A DNA stretch of 33,081 bases from Bacteroidales bacterium (GTDB taxonomy: Bacteria; Bacteroidota; Bacteroidia; Bacteroidales; UBA932), in the NCBI GenBank assembly GCA_023227835.1, contig JALOCI010000031.1:1-33081 (forward strand). Direction: 5' to 3'. The translations under genes and the position numbers were made by a program. The notes beneath the pieces are model-generated. The model was not told the DNA's origin and searched no databases. It worked only from the letters and a program-made list of their open reading frames with translations. Shown in pieces: positions 8,199 to 16,579 of this stretch. Every line of letters begins with the position of its first letter. Position 1 is the first letter of the stretch.

Positions 8199-9050
8199 AT
8201 GAAGATTGACGCGGAGCTACTCTCAATTATCTCACTTATGGATGATCCGGACATAACCGTCCGTGAAGCAGTTATCAATAGACTGGTATCCAGAGGAGAG
8301 GAGTCTCTGCAGATATTGGACAGATACATTACGGAAAATCGTACGCATGATTATGAACGTCAAAAGGAGGTACTAAATCATGCCAGGGACAGAATAGCCT
8401 TTGAAAGATTGTCCAGATTTTTGAATTCCAGGGATCATACTCTTTTGGACGGAATGATACTTGTCAGTAAATGCCTTAATCCCGAAATAAACGAGCAATT
8501 GTTTTCTTCTCAGATCTCCGAGATGTCGGAAGAGATTATCCAGGAACTTTCAGACGATAAAACAGATCTTGAGAACATGAGTATTTTTAACTACTTTTTT
8601 TTCAGAAGATTGGGTTTTGTTTATTCTGATTTTCTTATAGAAAAGGAGGAGGGAACACTCCTCGATCAGGTTCTGATTACAAGAAAGGGGAATCCGGTAG
8701 CAATATCGATAATGTATTTCCTTCTTGCCAGGGCTGTGGGTATGGAAATATACCCGCTTTGTTTTCCAGGTGGTTTTGTTCCAGTACTTAAAGGAGAGAA
8801 GGGAAAAATTCTCTTTTACCTGAATATTTTTAAAGGTGGCGCTGTCTTTACCAAGGAGAACCTGGCTGATTTTTTCAAAGAGATAGGTGTGGAATATACA
8901 CCTGATGATGTAAGGGTAGAGGATGATCTGGCTTTAGTGGTTATCTATGCCGAACTGCTGGGTTATTTATACAGAAATGACGAGAATAGCTGCAATTATA
9001 AACGAATTGAACGTGTACTTTCGCTTATGGGAGACAAAAGGTTCCTATAA
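8199..9050 (+). CDS. SirB1-family transglutaminase-like protein
   Basis: The 283-aa protein has an N-terminal helical, HEAT-like part (residues 1-100, with PDITVREAVINRL) and a SirB1/Transglut_core2 domain centred on RKGNPVAISIMYFLLARAVGMEIYPLCFPGGFV. In that family the GNPxxL..LY..LA..LG..v..v.FPGHF motif is constant; here the usual His of PGHF is Phe (FPGGFV). The classical transglutaminase Cys is also not evident at its normal place, so this is probably a binding or pseudo-enzyme version. Its cellular role is unknown. The start is 5 bp after the phosphorylase stop, and a hairpin follows the gene. Confidence 0.75.
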   Translation: MKIDAELLSIISLMDDPDITVREAVINRLVSRGEESLQILDRYITENRTHDYERQKEVLNHARDRIAFERLSRFLNSRDHTLLDGMILVSKCLNPEINEQLFSSQISEMSEEIIQELSDDKTDLENMSIFNYFFFRRLGFVYSDFLIEKEEGTLLDQVLITRKGNPVAISIMYFLLARAVGMEIYPLCFPGGFVPVLKGEKGKILFYLNIFKGGAVFTKENLADFFKEIGVEYTPDDVRVEDDLALVVIYAELLGYLYRNDENSCNYKRIERVLSLMGDKRFL

Positions 9051-9056
9051 AGGAAA

Positions 9057-9087
9057 AACCTCCGAAACCAAAAAGGCCTGGGAGGTT
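9057..9087 (+). terminator. Hairpin after the SirB1-family gene, possible terminator
   Basis: AACCTCC (9057-9063) pairs exactly with GGAGGTT (9081-9087), with a short inner CC/GG pairing in the 17-nt loop. No T-run follows, so it may be a 3'-end stabilising stem and not a true intrinsic terminator. Confidence 0.45.
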
Positions 9088-9095
9088 CTGAAGTT

Positions 9096-9130
9096 TAGTA
9101 TTAGGTTAAGTAATAGCTAATAACTAATGC
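9096..9130 (+). repeat. Degenerate heptanucleotide-like run
   Basis: Five loosely related 7-mers can be phased from 9096: TAGTATT, AGGTTAA, GTAATAG, CTAATAA, CTAATGC. TTAGTATTA (9095-9103) and TAATAACTAA (9118-9127) also form an imperfect inverted repeat. This may be a decayed relative of the clear heptad array after dnaK, or just AT-rich spacer. Confidence 0.25.
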
Positions 9131-9153
9131 AAGACAAATATAGTAAAATATTT

Positions 9154-9161
9154 TAACTTTG
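9154..9161 (+). promoter_or_regulatory. Possible -7 box TAACTTTG at the permease gene start
   Basis: TAACTTTG fits TAnnTTTG, but its last three bases are the TTG that would serve as the start codon of the next gene. Either the mRNA begins inside the presumed N-terminal codons or this match is coincidental. Confidence 0.35.
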
Positions 9162-10406
9162 AATATAAATCTGTTTATTGCGAAAACTTTATGGAGAAGA
9201 GGGGAGAAGTGTAAAAAAGGATACGCTTCATCCAGTACTTATATTGCGCAAATTTCTGTAGTTGTCAGCTTCTTTGTAATTGTCACATCCATAGTTATAT
9301 CCGATGGTTTTAAATATGAAATAAAAAGCAAGGCCTCAGGTTTTAGCGGGGATATACTTTTAAAATCACCAGGGGTAGAGTATAATTCTAATTTATACCC
9401 GATTTACGATAATTTTTCATTCAGAGAGGATATTCTGTCAATTGAGGATGTGAAATCAATGAGCAGTTATGCTTATCGTTCCGGTATGATTAAATACAAT
9501 GATCAGATTCAGGGAGTAGTTTTGAAAGGTGTGGATGCCGGATATGACTGGTCTTTTTTCAAATCAATTCTTTCGGAGGGAGAGCTTCCTGATTTCAGAG
9601 ATACAACTTCTGAAAACCAGATTCTGATATCATTAAGACTGGCTGAAATGATGGGTTTGAAGCTGGGTGATGAGATGCCTGTATATTTTATTGATCAATC
9701 TGTCAGAGTTTCAAAATTCCGTATAAAAGGGATTTTTGATGCACAATTGGAACAGATAGACAGAGCACTTATTATTTCAGATATAAAAGAGGTGCAGAGA
9801 TTGAACGGATGGGCCCCGACACAGGTTACCGGAGTTGAAATTCAATTGAGACCCGGAGCAGAAAGGGCATCTGTTGCAGATAGTATTCAGAATATTATTC
9901 TTGAAAAATCGAATGATAAAGATTCTCAGATGGATGTGACAATGGTTGATGATCTTTTTCCCCATCTGTTTGACTGGCTTAATCTGCTTGATTTCAATGT
10001 TATGATTGTGCTTGCACTGATGATGCTTGTGGCTGGATTCAATATGCTTTCCGGTCTTCTAATATTGCTTTTTGAGAAAATATCAGTTATAGGGCTGCTT
10101 AAGGCGCTAGGTATGAGGAATATGAATATTCACGGGATATTTATGTACAAAGGGTTTCGGATTGTGTTGAGCGGTATGATAATAGGAAATGTTGCAGCAT
10201 TAACCACTGCACTTTTACAGAAATATCTCCATATCATAAAACTGGATCCTGAAAACTATTTTGTCAAGGCTGTCCCGATTCACTTCGATTTTCTAAAGAT
10301 TGCAGCTACAGACATCATATCTGTGCTGGTAATAATGTCCCTGATGCTGCTGCCATCACTTTTTGTATCAAGGGTGAGCCCGGACCGGACTATCAGGGTG
10401 AAATAA
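9159..10406 (+). CDS. FtsX/LolC-LolE-type ABC transporter permease
   Basis: The 415-aa protein has the MacB/LolE architecture: one membrane segment near residues 28-47, a large periplasmic domain to about 270, then three membrane segments (roughly 275-300, 325-350, 385-408) forming an FtsX domain with FEKISVIGLLKALGMRN, the coupling-helix motif of LolC/E. LolCDE extracts lipoproteins from the inner membrane for delivery to the outer membrane. No ATPase partner lies nearby; in Bacteroidota it is often encoded elsewhere. The start is doubtful. Homologues begin MNxxxFIA, and here that is TTG-AAT-ATA-AAT, a TTG codon that is also the end of a TAACTTTG box. No in-frame ATG is close. The end overlaps the mltF-like gene by 14 bp. 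Confidence 0.85.
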   Translation: MNINLFIAKTLWRRGEKCKKGYASSSTYIAQISVVVSFFVIVTSIVISDGFKYEIKSKASGFSGDILLKSPGVEYNSNLYPIYDNFSFREDILSIEDVKSMSSYAYRSGMIKYNDQIQGVVLKGVDAGYDWSFFKSILSEGELPDFRDTTSENQILISLRLAEMMGLKLGDEMPVYFIDQSVRVSKFRIKGIFDAQLEQIDRALIISDIKEVQRLNGWAPTQVTGVEIQLRPGAERASVADSIQNIILEKSNDKDSQMDVTMVDDLFPHLFDWLNLLDFNVMIVLALMMLVAGFNMLSGLLILLFEKISVIGLLKALGMRNMNIHGIFMYKGFRIVLSGMIIGNVAALTTALLQKYLHIIKLDPENYFVKAVPIHFDFLKIAATDIISVLVIMSLMLLPSLFVSRVSPDRTIRVK

Positions 10407-11454
10407 AAGCCCTGTAATCCTCATACCTGTCCAGAACCTCCTCCACAAATCTAATTGTCTCCTTTCCGCTGAAAACACCGAATTTCAAAAGACCCTCCGG
10501 AAGCATCTCTCGTTCTCTCATCATTGGTATTACCCCAACAAGTGTATTCCAGTCATTTGGATTGAGATCCTTATGTTCTGCAAAGGTCCGGATGTCATCT
10601 ATCCTGCCGTCCCCGGCGTTGTATGCTGCAAGTATGAAGCGTATCATATTGGCAGAGTCTAAATTGCTTTTAGCAAACTTTTTCTCAAGCCTTTTAAGAA
10701 GCATTGTGCCTGCAACTATGTTTTGCTCTGGATCAAAAGGATTTTCAATGCCTGCCTGCCTGGCAGTCTCATTCTTGATTTGCATCAGGCCCTGGGCACC
10801 TCTGCTGCTTCTGGCATTAGGATTAAATTTGGATTCCTGGTATATAAGTGATGCGAGCAATCTCCAATCCCAATCTATCCTGTTTGCATAATTCCTGATA
10901 ATATGATCATAAGGTGATAGAAGATTGTTTCCCTTCATAGGAGTTAAAGGGACTCTTTTATATCGATTGTAGAATTTGTAATTCAGATCATCATATCCTT
11001 TCGTTTGTCTGAAGTAGCCGAACCAGTAGTTCAGCTGTTGTAAAAGCATATAATCGCTCTTCCTTACAACCCATACATGGCTGGCATCATTCAGGTCAAC
11101 ACTTGACAAGACTTCTGTCTGATAGATATCAGGAATAGTATCCTGGGGATTGACGACAAGGATATCGGTGTAACGCCCTACAAGATCTGCCCACTGGTCT
11201 GTCCCCTTGTATGGCCTGACATTGATCTGACACTTTTGATTCTTGGAAAACCTCTTTAACAGCTCGTAATGATATCCTGTAGTATGACCTTGTTTGAGGA
11301 AGACACCTCCCTTAACACACACTGTCGCATTGAGAGTGTCGTTTTCTAGATATAGCGTATGCCTGTCAGGGATTATGTTTCCTTTTGTTGTGCTAAGTAA
11401 AAGACAGACAAGCAGCAGAAAAAATATCAGAAAGTACTTTTTCTTTGAATTCAT
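10393..11454 (-). CDS. MltF-like lytic transglycosylase
   Basis: The 353-aa protein starts with a signal peptide or anchor (about 5-24). Next comes a degenerate solute-binding-protein-like module (about 40-140, with QWADLVGRYTDILVV), then a family 1 SLT domain (about 190-300) with catalytic E207 in YQESKFNPNARSSRGAQGLM and the AAYNAGDGRI motif. That order is the one known from MltF, which cleaves peptidoglycan glycan strands to 1,6-anhydro products in the periplasm. The protein is shorter than E. coli MltF (about 518 aa), because only one short binding module is present. It lies 6 bp after the porin gene, so the two are probably co-transcribed. Confidence 0.85.
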   Translation of the reverse strand: MNSKKKYFLIFFLLLVCLLLSTTKGNIIPDRHTLYLENDTLNATVCVKGGVFLKQGHTTGYHYELLKRFSKNQKCQINVRPYKGTDQWADLVGRYTDILVVNPQDTIPDIYQTEVLSSVDLNDASHVWVVRKSDYMLLQQLNYWFGYFRQTKGYDDLNYKFYNRYKRVPLTPMKGNNLLSPYDHIIRNYANRIDWDWRLLASLIYQESKFNPNARSSRGAQGLMQIKNETARQAGIENPFDPEQNIVAGTMLLKRLEKKFAKSNLDSANMIRFILAAYNAGDGRIDDIRTFAEHKDLNPNDWNTLVGVIPMMREREMLPEGLLKFGVFSGKETIRFVEEVLDRYEDYRAFISP

Positions 11455-11460
11455 TTAAAA

Positions 11461-13617
11461 TTATTTAACATAAAATGGCCAGTGCAAGCCGAATTTCAAG
11501 GCAGTCTGAGGCCTGATGTAATGACTTGCAGAGAAGTAGTCCTCGTCAGGCCATCCGTGCGATGCGTTCAGATACTTGACAAAGATGCTTGCGCGTTTCC
11601 ATTGAATGTTCAGGAATGCGTCCAGGTAAGGGTATCCGCCTATTTTACGGTCGTTCTGAATGTGAAACTGACCAAGGGCAGGGCTATATGCCGGAGCATA
11701 ATAATCGGAGTTATATGTTATATCGGCTCCCAACTGAACTCTCATGACATTCTTGACAACATTGAATTCCATGTAGTATCTCAAATTTGCACTTAGGGCA
11801 GGCAGAGGAAGAACCTCGCTGTTTGATGTGTATTGATAAAGAATCCTGTTGTCAAAATGGAAATTCCAAAGCTTAAGATTTTTCTGTAAGCTGGCAGAGA
11901 AGACGGTAACAGGGTTGTTGCTCTGACCTATTGTACCGTCTATACCATAATAGATCAGATTGTCAATTATTGCATATCCGGCAGAAGCCTTAAGCTCCCA
12001 AAACGGTATATCAAGATTGCCCTCCAATCTGGTCTCGGTTATTTTATTATAGTTATTATCCCAGTAATAGTGGTTTGAATAGTAGTATTTCTGATACCAG
12101 TCAGGAGTTGTTGAGGTCATCTTTATCCTTCCTGAAAGATGGATGCCGTTTTTGACAGGATATGCAGAAAATCTGACTCCGGCATCTATATTAAAATCTC
12201 CCGCATTATACCCGGCAAGGTAGAGCTTAAGAAGCCCGTCCCATTTGAAATAATCCCTGAATTGTCCGGATGCACCGGCATAAGTATATAAATTGTTATA
12301 GTGCCTGTTCGCATCAGGCTTAAGATAACTGTCCGGCCGAAAGTTGTATACACTTAACATCTGATATCCGATTCCGCCGTCAAGTTTTGATATTATAGCA
12401 TCGGACGCCCAGGGTTGAAGCCGAATAAAGGCTTTGTTGTCAAAAGAACTGACTCTTGTTGAGTCATAGCTTTCTGTCGGAGATAAATAGAACCTGTTAT
12501 TATAAAATGCGCTTTCAAGAGCATTTCCTGACGAAACAGCATCAGTATATGTCCTGCGATAGGTGGAATACTCTAAAGAGTGTCCGAAGTAGGTTATGGT
12601 ACCTTCGCCTGCTTTGACCGAATCCTGTTGAGTAGTATCCCGTTTTGAGAAGCGGATAGGTATCCCGTATGACTGGGTGAGAAATAAAGTATTTCTTTTT
12701 AATGTGTTATATGCCTTGCCAAGATTGTATGGCACAGACTTTATATCAATAAGTGTGTCAAGAATGTCTCCGTCACTCCTGACACCACCGTTCTCCTCTC
12801 TTTTAACTCCTTGGTATATATAGCCGGAGTTCATCACATATCTTTCACCAAGGTAGTTTGTTGTAAACGTGAAATTACGATTGTCAGTATCCTCCCTTTC
12901 CAGAAGTCCGGATGCGCCATATCTTTCGTAATTCATCGCAAAATTGAAATTGGGGTTTACGTTCTGGGTGTGCAGGAATTTTACATTGGTCTCTTCAATG
13001 TCTTTGTTTGCAAACAGTGTCCCCCAGTAAGCAAGTTCGGTATGTGGCGTCTTAGTGTTGTATAATGGCGCACTCTTAGGTGTGTAACCATATACGGTAT
13101 ATGGTGAGAAGTCTTTGAATTCGTAAATTTCCTCTCTTAGAAAATAATTGTGCAGCAGGGCAGCAGACCCGGATGTTCCCAGATATGTAACACCTACATC
13201 TTTTTTGTAAAATGGATAATCGTAAAAGTTGGCATTATAGGTAGTATCCTGTTGCTTTATGCTTATAGAGTTAAGATACGGATCATGATTCCATTTGATT
13301 ATCCTCTTTACCTTCATGCTGTCTTCGAGGATATATGTGAGAAGATAGCGCGGTTTTGCCCATCTCAGACTGTCTCTTATTATTTTCAAACTATCGCGGA
13401 CAGCCTTCTCCTTCATTCTTGCCTGATAACGTAATTCCCGCTTTCCAGGAGAAACAGTCAGACTATCTGTTTTTAAGGAGTCCTGCAATATGGCAGTAGA
13501 ATCCTGCTGTATGGCAAGAGTGTCCTGGGCTTCGGATAAGCCGGAATACAGCATCATGCCGATAAGGGCTATGATGCTGTATGCAAATAATGACTTTTTA
13601 TCTTTCGTTTTAAACAT
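11461..13617 (-). CDS. Putative outer-membrane porin, Porin_10 type
   Basis: The 718-aa protein has a signal peptide (cleavage near SEAQD), a charged coiled-coil-like stretch rich in DSLK and RDSL repeats (about 35-85), and then a long series of aromatic, alternating beta-strands with the pattern YLGERYVMNSGYIYQ. It ends in a penultimate aromatic pair before K (WPFYVK), as in outer-membrane barrels. The layout matches the Bacteroidota putative-porin family (Porin_10), whose substrates are unknown. It is not a SusC-type receptor, because no plug or TonB box is visible. A TATTTTTG -7 box ends only 8 bp before the ATG, implying a very short leader. The MltF-like gene follows after 6 bp. Confidence 0.8.
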   Translation of the reverse strand: MFKTKDKKSLFAYSIIALIGMMLYSGLSEAQDTLAIQQDSTAILQDSLKTDSLTVSPGKRELRYQARMKEKAVRDSLKIIRDSLRWAKPRYLLTYILEDSMKVKRIIKWNHDPYLNSISIKQQDTTYNANFYDYPFYKKDVGVTYLGTSGSAALLHNYFLREEIYEFKDFSPYTVYGYTPKSAPLYNTKTPHTELAYWGTLFANKDIEETNVKFLHTQNVNPNFNFAMNYERYGASGLLEREDTDNRNFTFTTNYLGERYVMNSGYIYQGVKREENGGVRSDGDILDTLIDIKSVPYNLGKAYNTLKRNTLFLTQSYGIPIRFSKRDTTQQDSVKAGEGTITYFGHSLEYSTYRRTYTDAVSSGNALESAFYNNRFYLSPTESYDSTRVSSFDNKAFIRLQPWASDAIISKLDGGIGYQMLSVYNFRPDSYLKPDANRHYNNLYTYAGASGQFRDYFKWDGLLKLYLAGYNAGDFNIDAGVRFSAYPVKNGIHLSGRIKMTSTTPDWYQKYYYSNHYYWDNNYNKITETRLEGNLDIPFWELKASAGYAIIDNLIYYGIDGTIGQSNNPVTVFSASLQKNLKLWNFHFDNRILYQYTSNSEVLPLPALSANLRYYMEFNVVKNVMRVQLGADITYNSDYYAPAYSPALGQFHIQNDRKIGGYPYLDAFLNIQWKRASIFVKYLNASHGWPDEDYFSASHYIRPQTALKFGLHWPFYVK

Positions 13618-13625
13618 TCAGGCTG

Positions 13626-13633
13626 CAAAAATA
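13626..13633 (-). promoter_or_regulatory. -7 box TATTTTTG for the porin gene
   Basis: On the minus strand TATTTTTG fits TAnnTTTG and ends 8 bp before the porin ATG. The transcript would have a leader of only a few bases. Confidence 0.5.
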
Positions 13634-13667
13634 CAAAAAAATGGTATATGAGGTATTTTAGATACCT
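13634..13667 (-). terminator. Weak terminator candidate after the SIS gene
   Basis: On the minus strand AGGTAT (13667-13662) can pair with ATACCT (13656-13651) or with a second ATACC immediately before a run of seven T (13640-13634). The stems are short and include the SIS stop codon, so termination would be partial at best. Confidence 0.35.
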
Positions 13668-14419
13668 GCCACCCTCTCTTTGTACGCTGCTATACAAGAA
13701 TCGAGCCTTTCATGTGCAGTTGTGTCTCCCGGTACATTGTGAGACGGGTGAATGTAGAGTTTTACACCTCTGTCAGCAAGTATTTCAGCAACAGTTGTCA
13801 CTGTCATCCATACAAGGGTGATAAAAGCTACAGTAGAAACAGGTCCCACCTTATCAAAGTGGTTTTTAAGCGGAACACTCGCATCTGTGAGCGGAGCGCA
13901 CGAATCAACAACAACGTCCGCCAATTCAAAAAGATTCTTGCCGCAAGAGTGACGGCTCTTTTTACCGGCAGTTTCGGCAGCAGATCCGAATACTATAACC
14001 TTCATTCCTGCTTCTTTTGCCTTTATAGCAACGTCAATGTTTACATTGTTGATACCTGTGTGAGAAAAGATCCACATTGTGTCTCTCTTGTCAAAATTAT
14101 ATGATTTCATGATTGCGTCACCATATCCTTCAGCCCTTTCTAGGAATAGAAACTGATGAATACCCATCTCCCCTGTGATTCTTGTAAAGAAAGTAAGAGG
14201 AAGTTCACAAATAGGATGAAATCCTACAAAACCGCCTATTCTAGGATACATCTCCTCTACAGGAATTGTTGCATGGCCGCATCCGAAAGTGTGAACCCAA
14301 CGTCCTGCTTCAATACTGTCAGCCATGATTGTGGCAGCTTTTTTAATATTTTCCAATTGAGACTCCTCAATTGATGACATAACTTTTCTGGCGTTATTTA
14401 ACCATTCAATTGCTAACAT
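13658..14419 (-). CDS. SIS-domain sugar-phosphate protein, UPF0309-like
   Basis: The 253-aa protein is a single SIS (sugar isomerase) domain of the UPF0309 kind. Visible landmarks are VHTFGCGHATIPVEEM (42-57), the phosphate-binding IFSHTGINNVNID (117-129), IVFGSAAETAGKKSRHSCGK (142-161, like the SHSSGK signature of UPF0309), the following ADVVVDSCAPLTDAS, and a C-terminal SHNVPGDTTAHERLD. SIS domains bind phosphosugars; members are isomerases, etherases such as MurQ, or regulators. No HTH is fused here, so an enzyme is more likely than a regulator. It is the last gene after a ROK kinase and an MFS transporter, suggesting it acts on the kinase product, which is inference. The substrate is unknown. 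Confidence 0.82.
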   Translation of the reverse strand: MLAIEWLNNARKVMSSIEESQLENIKKAATIMADSIEAGRWVHTFGCGHATIPVEEMYPRIGGFVGFHPICELPLTFFTRITGEMGIHQFLFLERAEGYGDAIMKSYNFDKRDTMWIFSHTGINNVNIDVAIKAKEAGMKVIVFGSAAETAGKKSRHSCGKNLFELADVVVDSCAPLTDASVPLKNHFDKVGPVSTVAFITLVWMTVTTVAEILADRGVKLYIHPSHNVPGDTTAHERLDSCIAAYKERVAGI

Positions 14420-14455
14420 AATTCTTAATATATTTTTGTTAATAAAAACCTAAAA

Positions 14456-15604
14456 TTAAGCTTTTCTGCTTCTGAAGTCGTTGACTGAGAAAAGCAGTAT
14501 CACCATGAATGCCGATGCAAGTACAATTACAGGAAATGCAGCCATAGGAACAATTCCGACAAGAAGATTGAGCAGAGTGTTACCTGTAAGTGCTATAACC
14601 AGCGCAAAACTGAAGGCTGTCCCGGATATCTCCTTGAACTTGTCTCCAATGGTGCCCAGTACAATAGGGAAAGTGGAGGCATACCCAAGTCCCATCATAA
14701 ATGTGCCTGCAATTGCCGTGAATTTAAGATCTGCAAGAACTATCAACCCCATACCCAGAGAGGTGATTAACATGCTTACTGTCAAAATTGTCAATTTTGG
14801 AAAGACTTTAAGCAGATAGCTGGTAAGTATCCTGCTGGTAAGAATTCCCACAGAGATAAACCCAAGGGCATATAACGCAAATTCTGTATCAAGTCCTTTA
14901 ACGGTGTTGATATATGTTGATATCCAGCTATTGAGAATTCCTTCAAGTCCGCTTTGGAAAAAGAGAACGAAACTCAAAAGAATCATAACCGGCTCCTTTG
15001 CAAGCTTGAATAGTTTACCGAATGGGACCCCCTGTTTTTGCTTCTCTTCCGGGAACTTTACAAAGAGAAAATAGAGGATAGAGAGAGCTACGAGAATCCC
15101 TGCAAAACTTACTATAGTTGTATATGGAATATTCTTTGAAAGGGGAGCGTAGATCAGTGGGACAGTAATTGCCCCGAGTGCATAAAAAATACCAAGGATG
15201 CTTAGGTTAGATGCTCTGGAATGATCATCCGAGGCATCAGAGACAAGAGCATTGGTAAGTCCGTTGAGAGAGCCTCCGCCTAATCCTATTAAGAAAATAG
15301 AGAGCCTTATGCATGATATATCAGCACTGAATGCAAGAATCTCAAGACCGACGGCAGTAATGATGCTTGAACATACAATCAGCAATTTGTAGCCGTATCT
15401 GTCTACAATGGGGCCGAAGAAAAGCGAACCGAATAATATACCTACTGGTAAAAGACCGGCTATAGTTGATGCCACAGCGTTGTCAAGAGAAAATCTGGAT
15501 ATCAGGGAGGGCAATACCGCGCCCATTACGACAAATGCAAGACCAAAGAATGTCATGCCTATAAAACCGGCTGCAAGTACTGATCCATTAGTTTTTTGTT
15601 TCAT
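14456..15604 (-). CDS. MFS transporter, probably sugar
   Basis: The 382-aa protein has about twelve hydrophobic segments and the MFS motif A between helices 2 and 3 (GPIVDRYGYK, with the preceding LFGSLFFG). The second half repeats the pattern at its midpoint. A long cytoplasmic loop with KFPEEKQKQG separates the halves. Short length, a near-absent N-terminal tail and the neighbouring sugar kinase point to the sugar-proton symporter branch (FucP/NagP-like), but the substrate is not readable from sequence. The start is 10 bp after the ROK gene stop, and the SIS gene follows after 36 bp. No promoter is visible in either gap, so the three genes are probably one transcript. Confidence 0.85.
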   Translation of the reverse strand: MKQKTNGSVLAAGFIGMTFFGLAFVVMGAVLPSLISRFSLDNAVASTIAGLLPVGILFGSLFFGPIVDRYGYKLLIVCSSIITAVGLEILAFSADISCIRLSIFLIGLGGGSLNGLTNALVSDASDDHSRASNLSILGIFYALGAITVPLIYAPLSKNIPYTTIVSFAGILVALSILYFLFVKFPEEKQKQGVPFGKLFKLAKEPVMILLSFVLFFQSGLEGILNSWISTYINTVKGLDTEFALYALGFISVGILTSRILTSYLLKVFPKLTILTVSMLITSLGMGLIVLADLKFTAIAGTFMMGLGYASTFPIVLGTIGDKFKEISGTAFSFALVIALTGNTLLNLLVGIVPMAAFPVIVLASAFMVILLFSVNDFRSRKA

Positions 15605-15614
15605 TGTCAGAAAT

Positions 15615-16568
15615 TTATCTTAAATTACTAATTATTGCAGTTCTTCCTGCACCATAGAGGCCGGCAGTGTCAGGAAGAGTTGTCGCTGCAAATGTACATT
15701 GTTTAATTGAAATTGGTTGAGCCCACTTGACAGCTTCCGCATAAATTTTTTCAATTAAAGGTGTTGCCGGTCCAAAAATTCCACCGCCAAATATTACCAT
15801 CTCAGGATTGAAAAGACTTACAAAATTGGCAGCGGCCATCCCCCACATCTCAACAGCATCATTTATAACTTTTAAAGCTATGGCATCATTCTCGGAATAT
15901 GCCCTGAATACATTGTGTGCTGTTATATTATCGGCAGGTATTTCAGAAAGCATACCTTTATATGAGCTATTGTTGAGGACAAGTTTCCTTGCCTGAAGTG
16001 CGATGCCTGTTCCTGATGCATAAGTTTCAAAACATCCGCACTTATCATATTCGTTAGTGTATGGGGGTTTTAGTGCCATCCATCCGGTAGCCCCGACAAT
16101 GTCGGAATTTCCGTGAAGGATTTGCCCGTCAATAAGTATTCCTGCTCCTATACCTGTTCCTACAGCTATAAATATTGCATTTTGACATCCACGGGCTATA
16201 CCCTGGCTTGTCTCTCCGAGAATGTAGCAGGTTCTGTCACTTTCTGCTGTAATACCAGCCGTAGGGAATACTTTCAGCAACTCATCCCTGAGAGGAAAAT
16301 CCTCCCATCCTGGTATATTTGGAGCCCACACTCGACCTGTTCGGGAGTATGCTATTCCCGGGACACATATCCCTATACTTATTTTATGATTATCTGGTAT
16401 TGCTGCCAGCATTAAAAGTCTCCGGCAAAGTTCTGATATGAGGTCCGAGACATCTGTTCCGCCTCTTCCTTCGAGCATCATCCGCTCCTGGATTATTATA
16501 GAGTTATCTTCCTGAAAAATGGCCCCTGAGACCTTTGTGCCGCCAAGATCAATACCTATGTATACCAT
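15615..16568 (-). CDS. ROK-family sugar kinase
   Basis: The 317-aa protein has the ASKHA fold of ROK kinases, which phosphorylate glucose, mannose, fructose or N-acetylated hexosamines. The phosphate-1 motif is IGIDLGGTKVSGA (4-16), the second phosphate loop is AVGTGIGAGILIDG (135-148), and the adenosine motif is FGGGIFGP near the end. The catalytic Asp is D111 in AESDRTCYILGE, where the usual END is ESD. The zinc motif normally reads GH(x)10CxCGxxGCxE. Here it is GW (162-163) followed by KCGCFE (176-181), so the His and the first two Cys are missing. No HTH is fused, so it is a kinase and not a NagC/Mlc-type repressor. It lies 11 bp after the CPBP gene and 10 bp before the MFS gene. Confidence 0.88.
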   Translation of the reverse strand: MVYIGIDLGGTKVSGAIFQEDNSIIIQERMMLEGRGGTDVSDLISELCRRLLMLAAIPDNHKISIGICVPGIAYSRTGRVWAPNIPGWEDFPLRDELLKVFPTAGITAESDRTCYILGETSQGIARGCQNAIFIAVGTGIGAGILIDGQILHGNSDIVGATGWMALKPPYTNEYDKCGCFETYASGTGIALQARKLVLNNSSYKGMLSEIPADNITAHNVFRAYSENDAIALKVINDAVEMWGMAAANFVSLFNPEMVIFGGGIFGPATPLIEKIYAEAVKWAQPISIKQCTFAATTLPDTAGLYGAGRTAIISNLR

Positions 16569-16579
16569 ATTTATAGATT

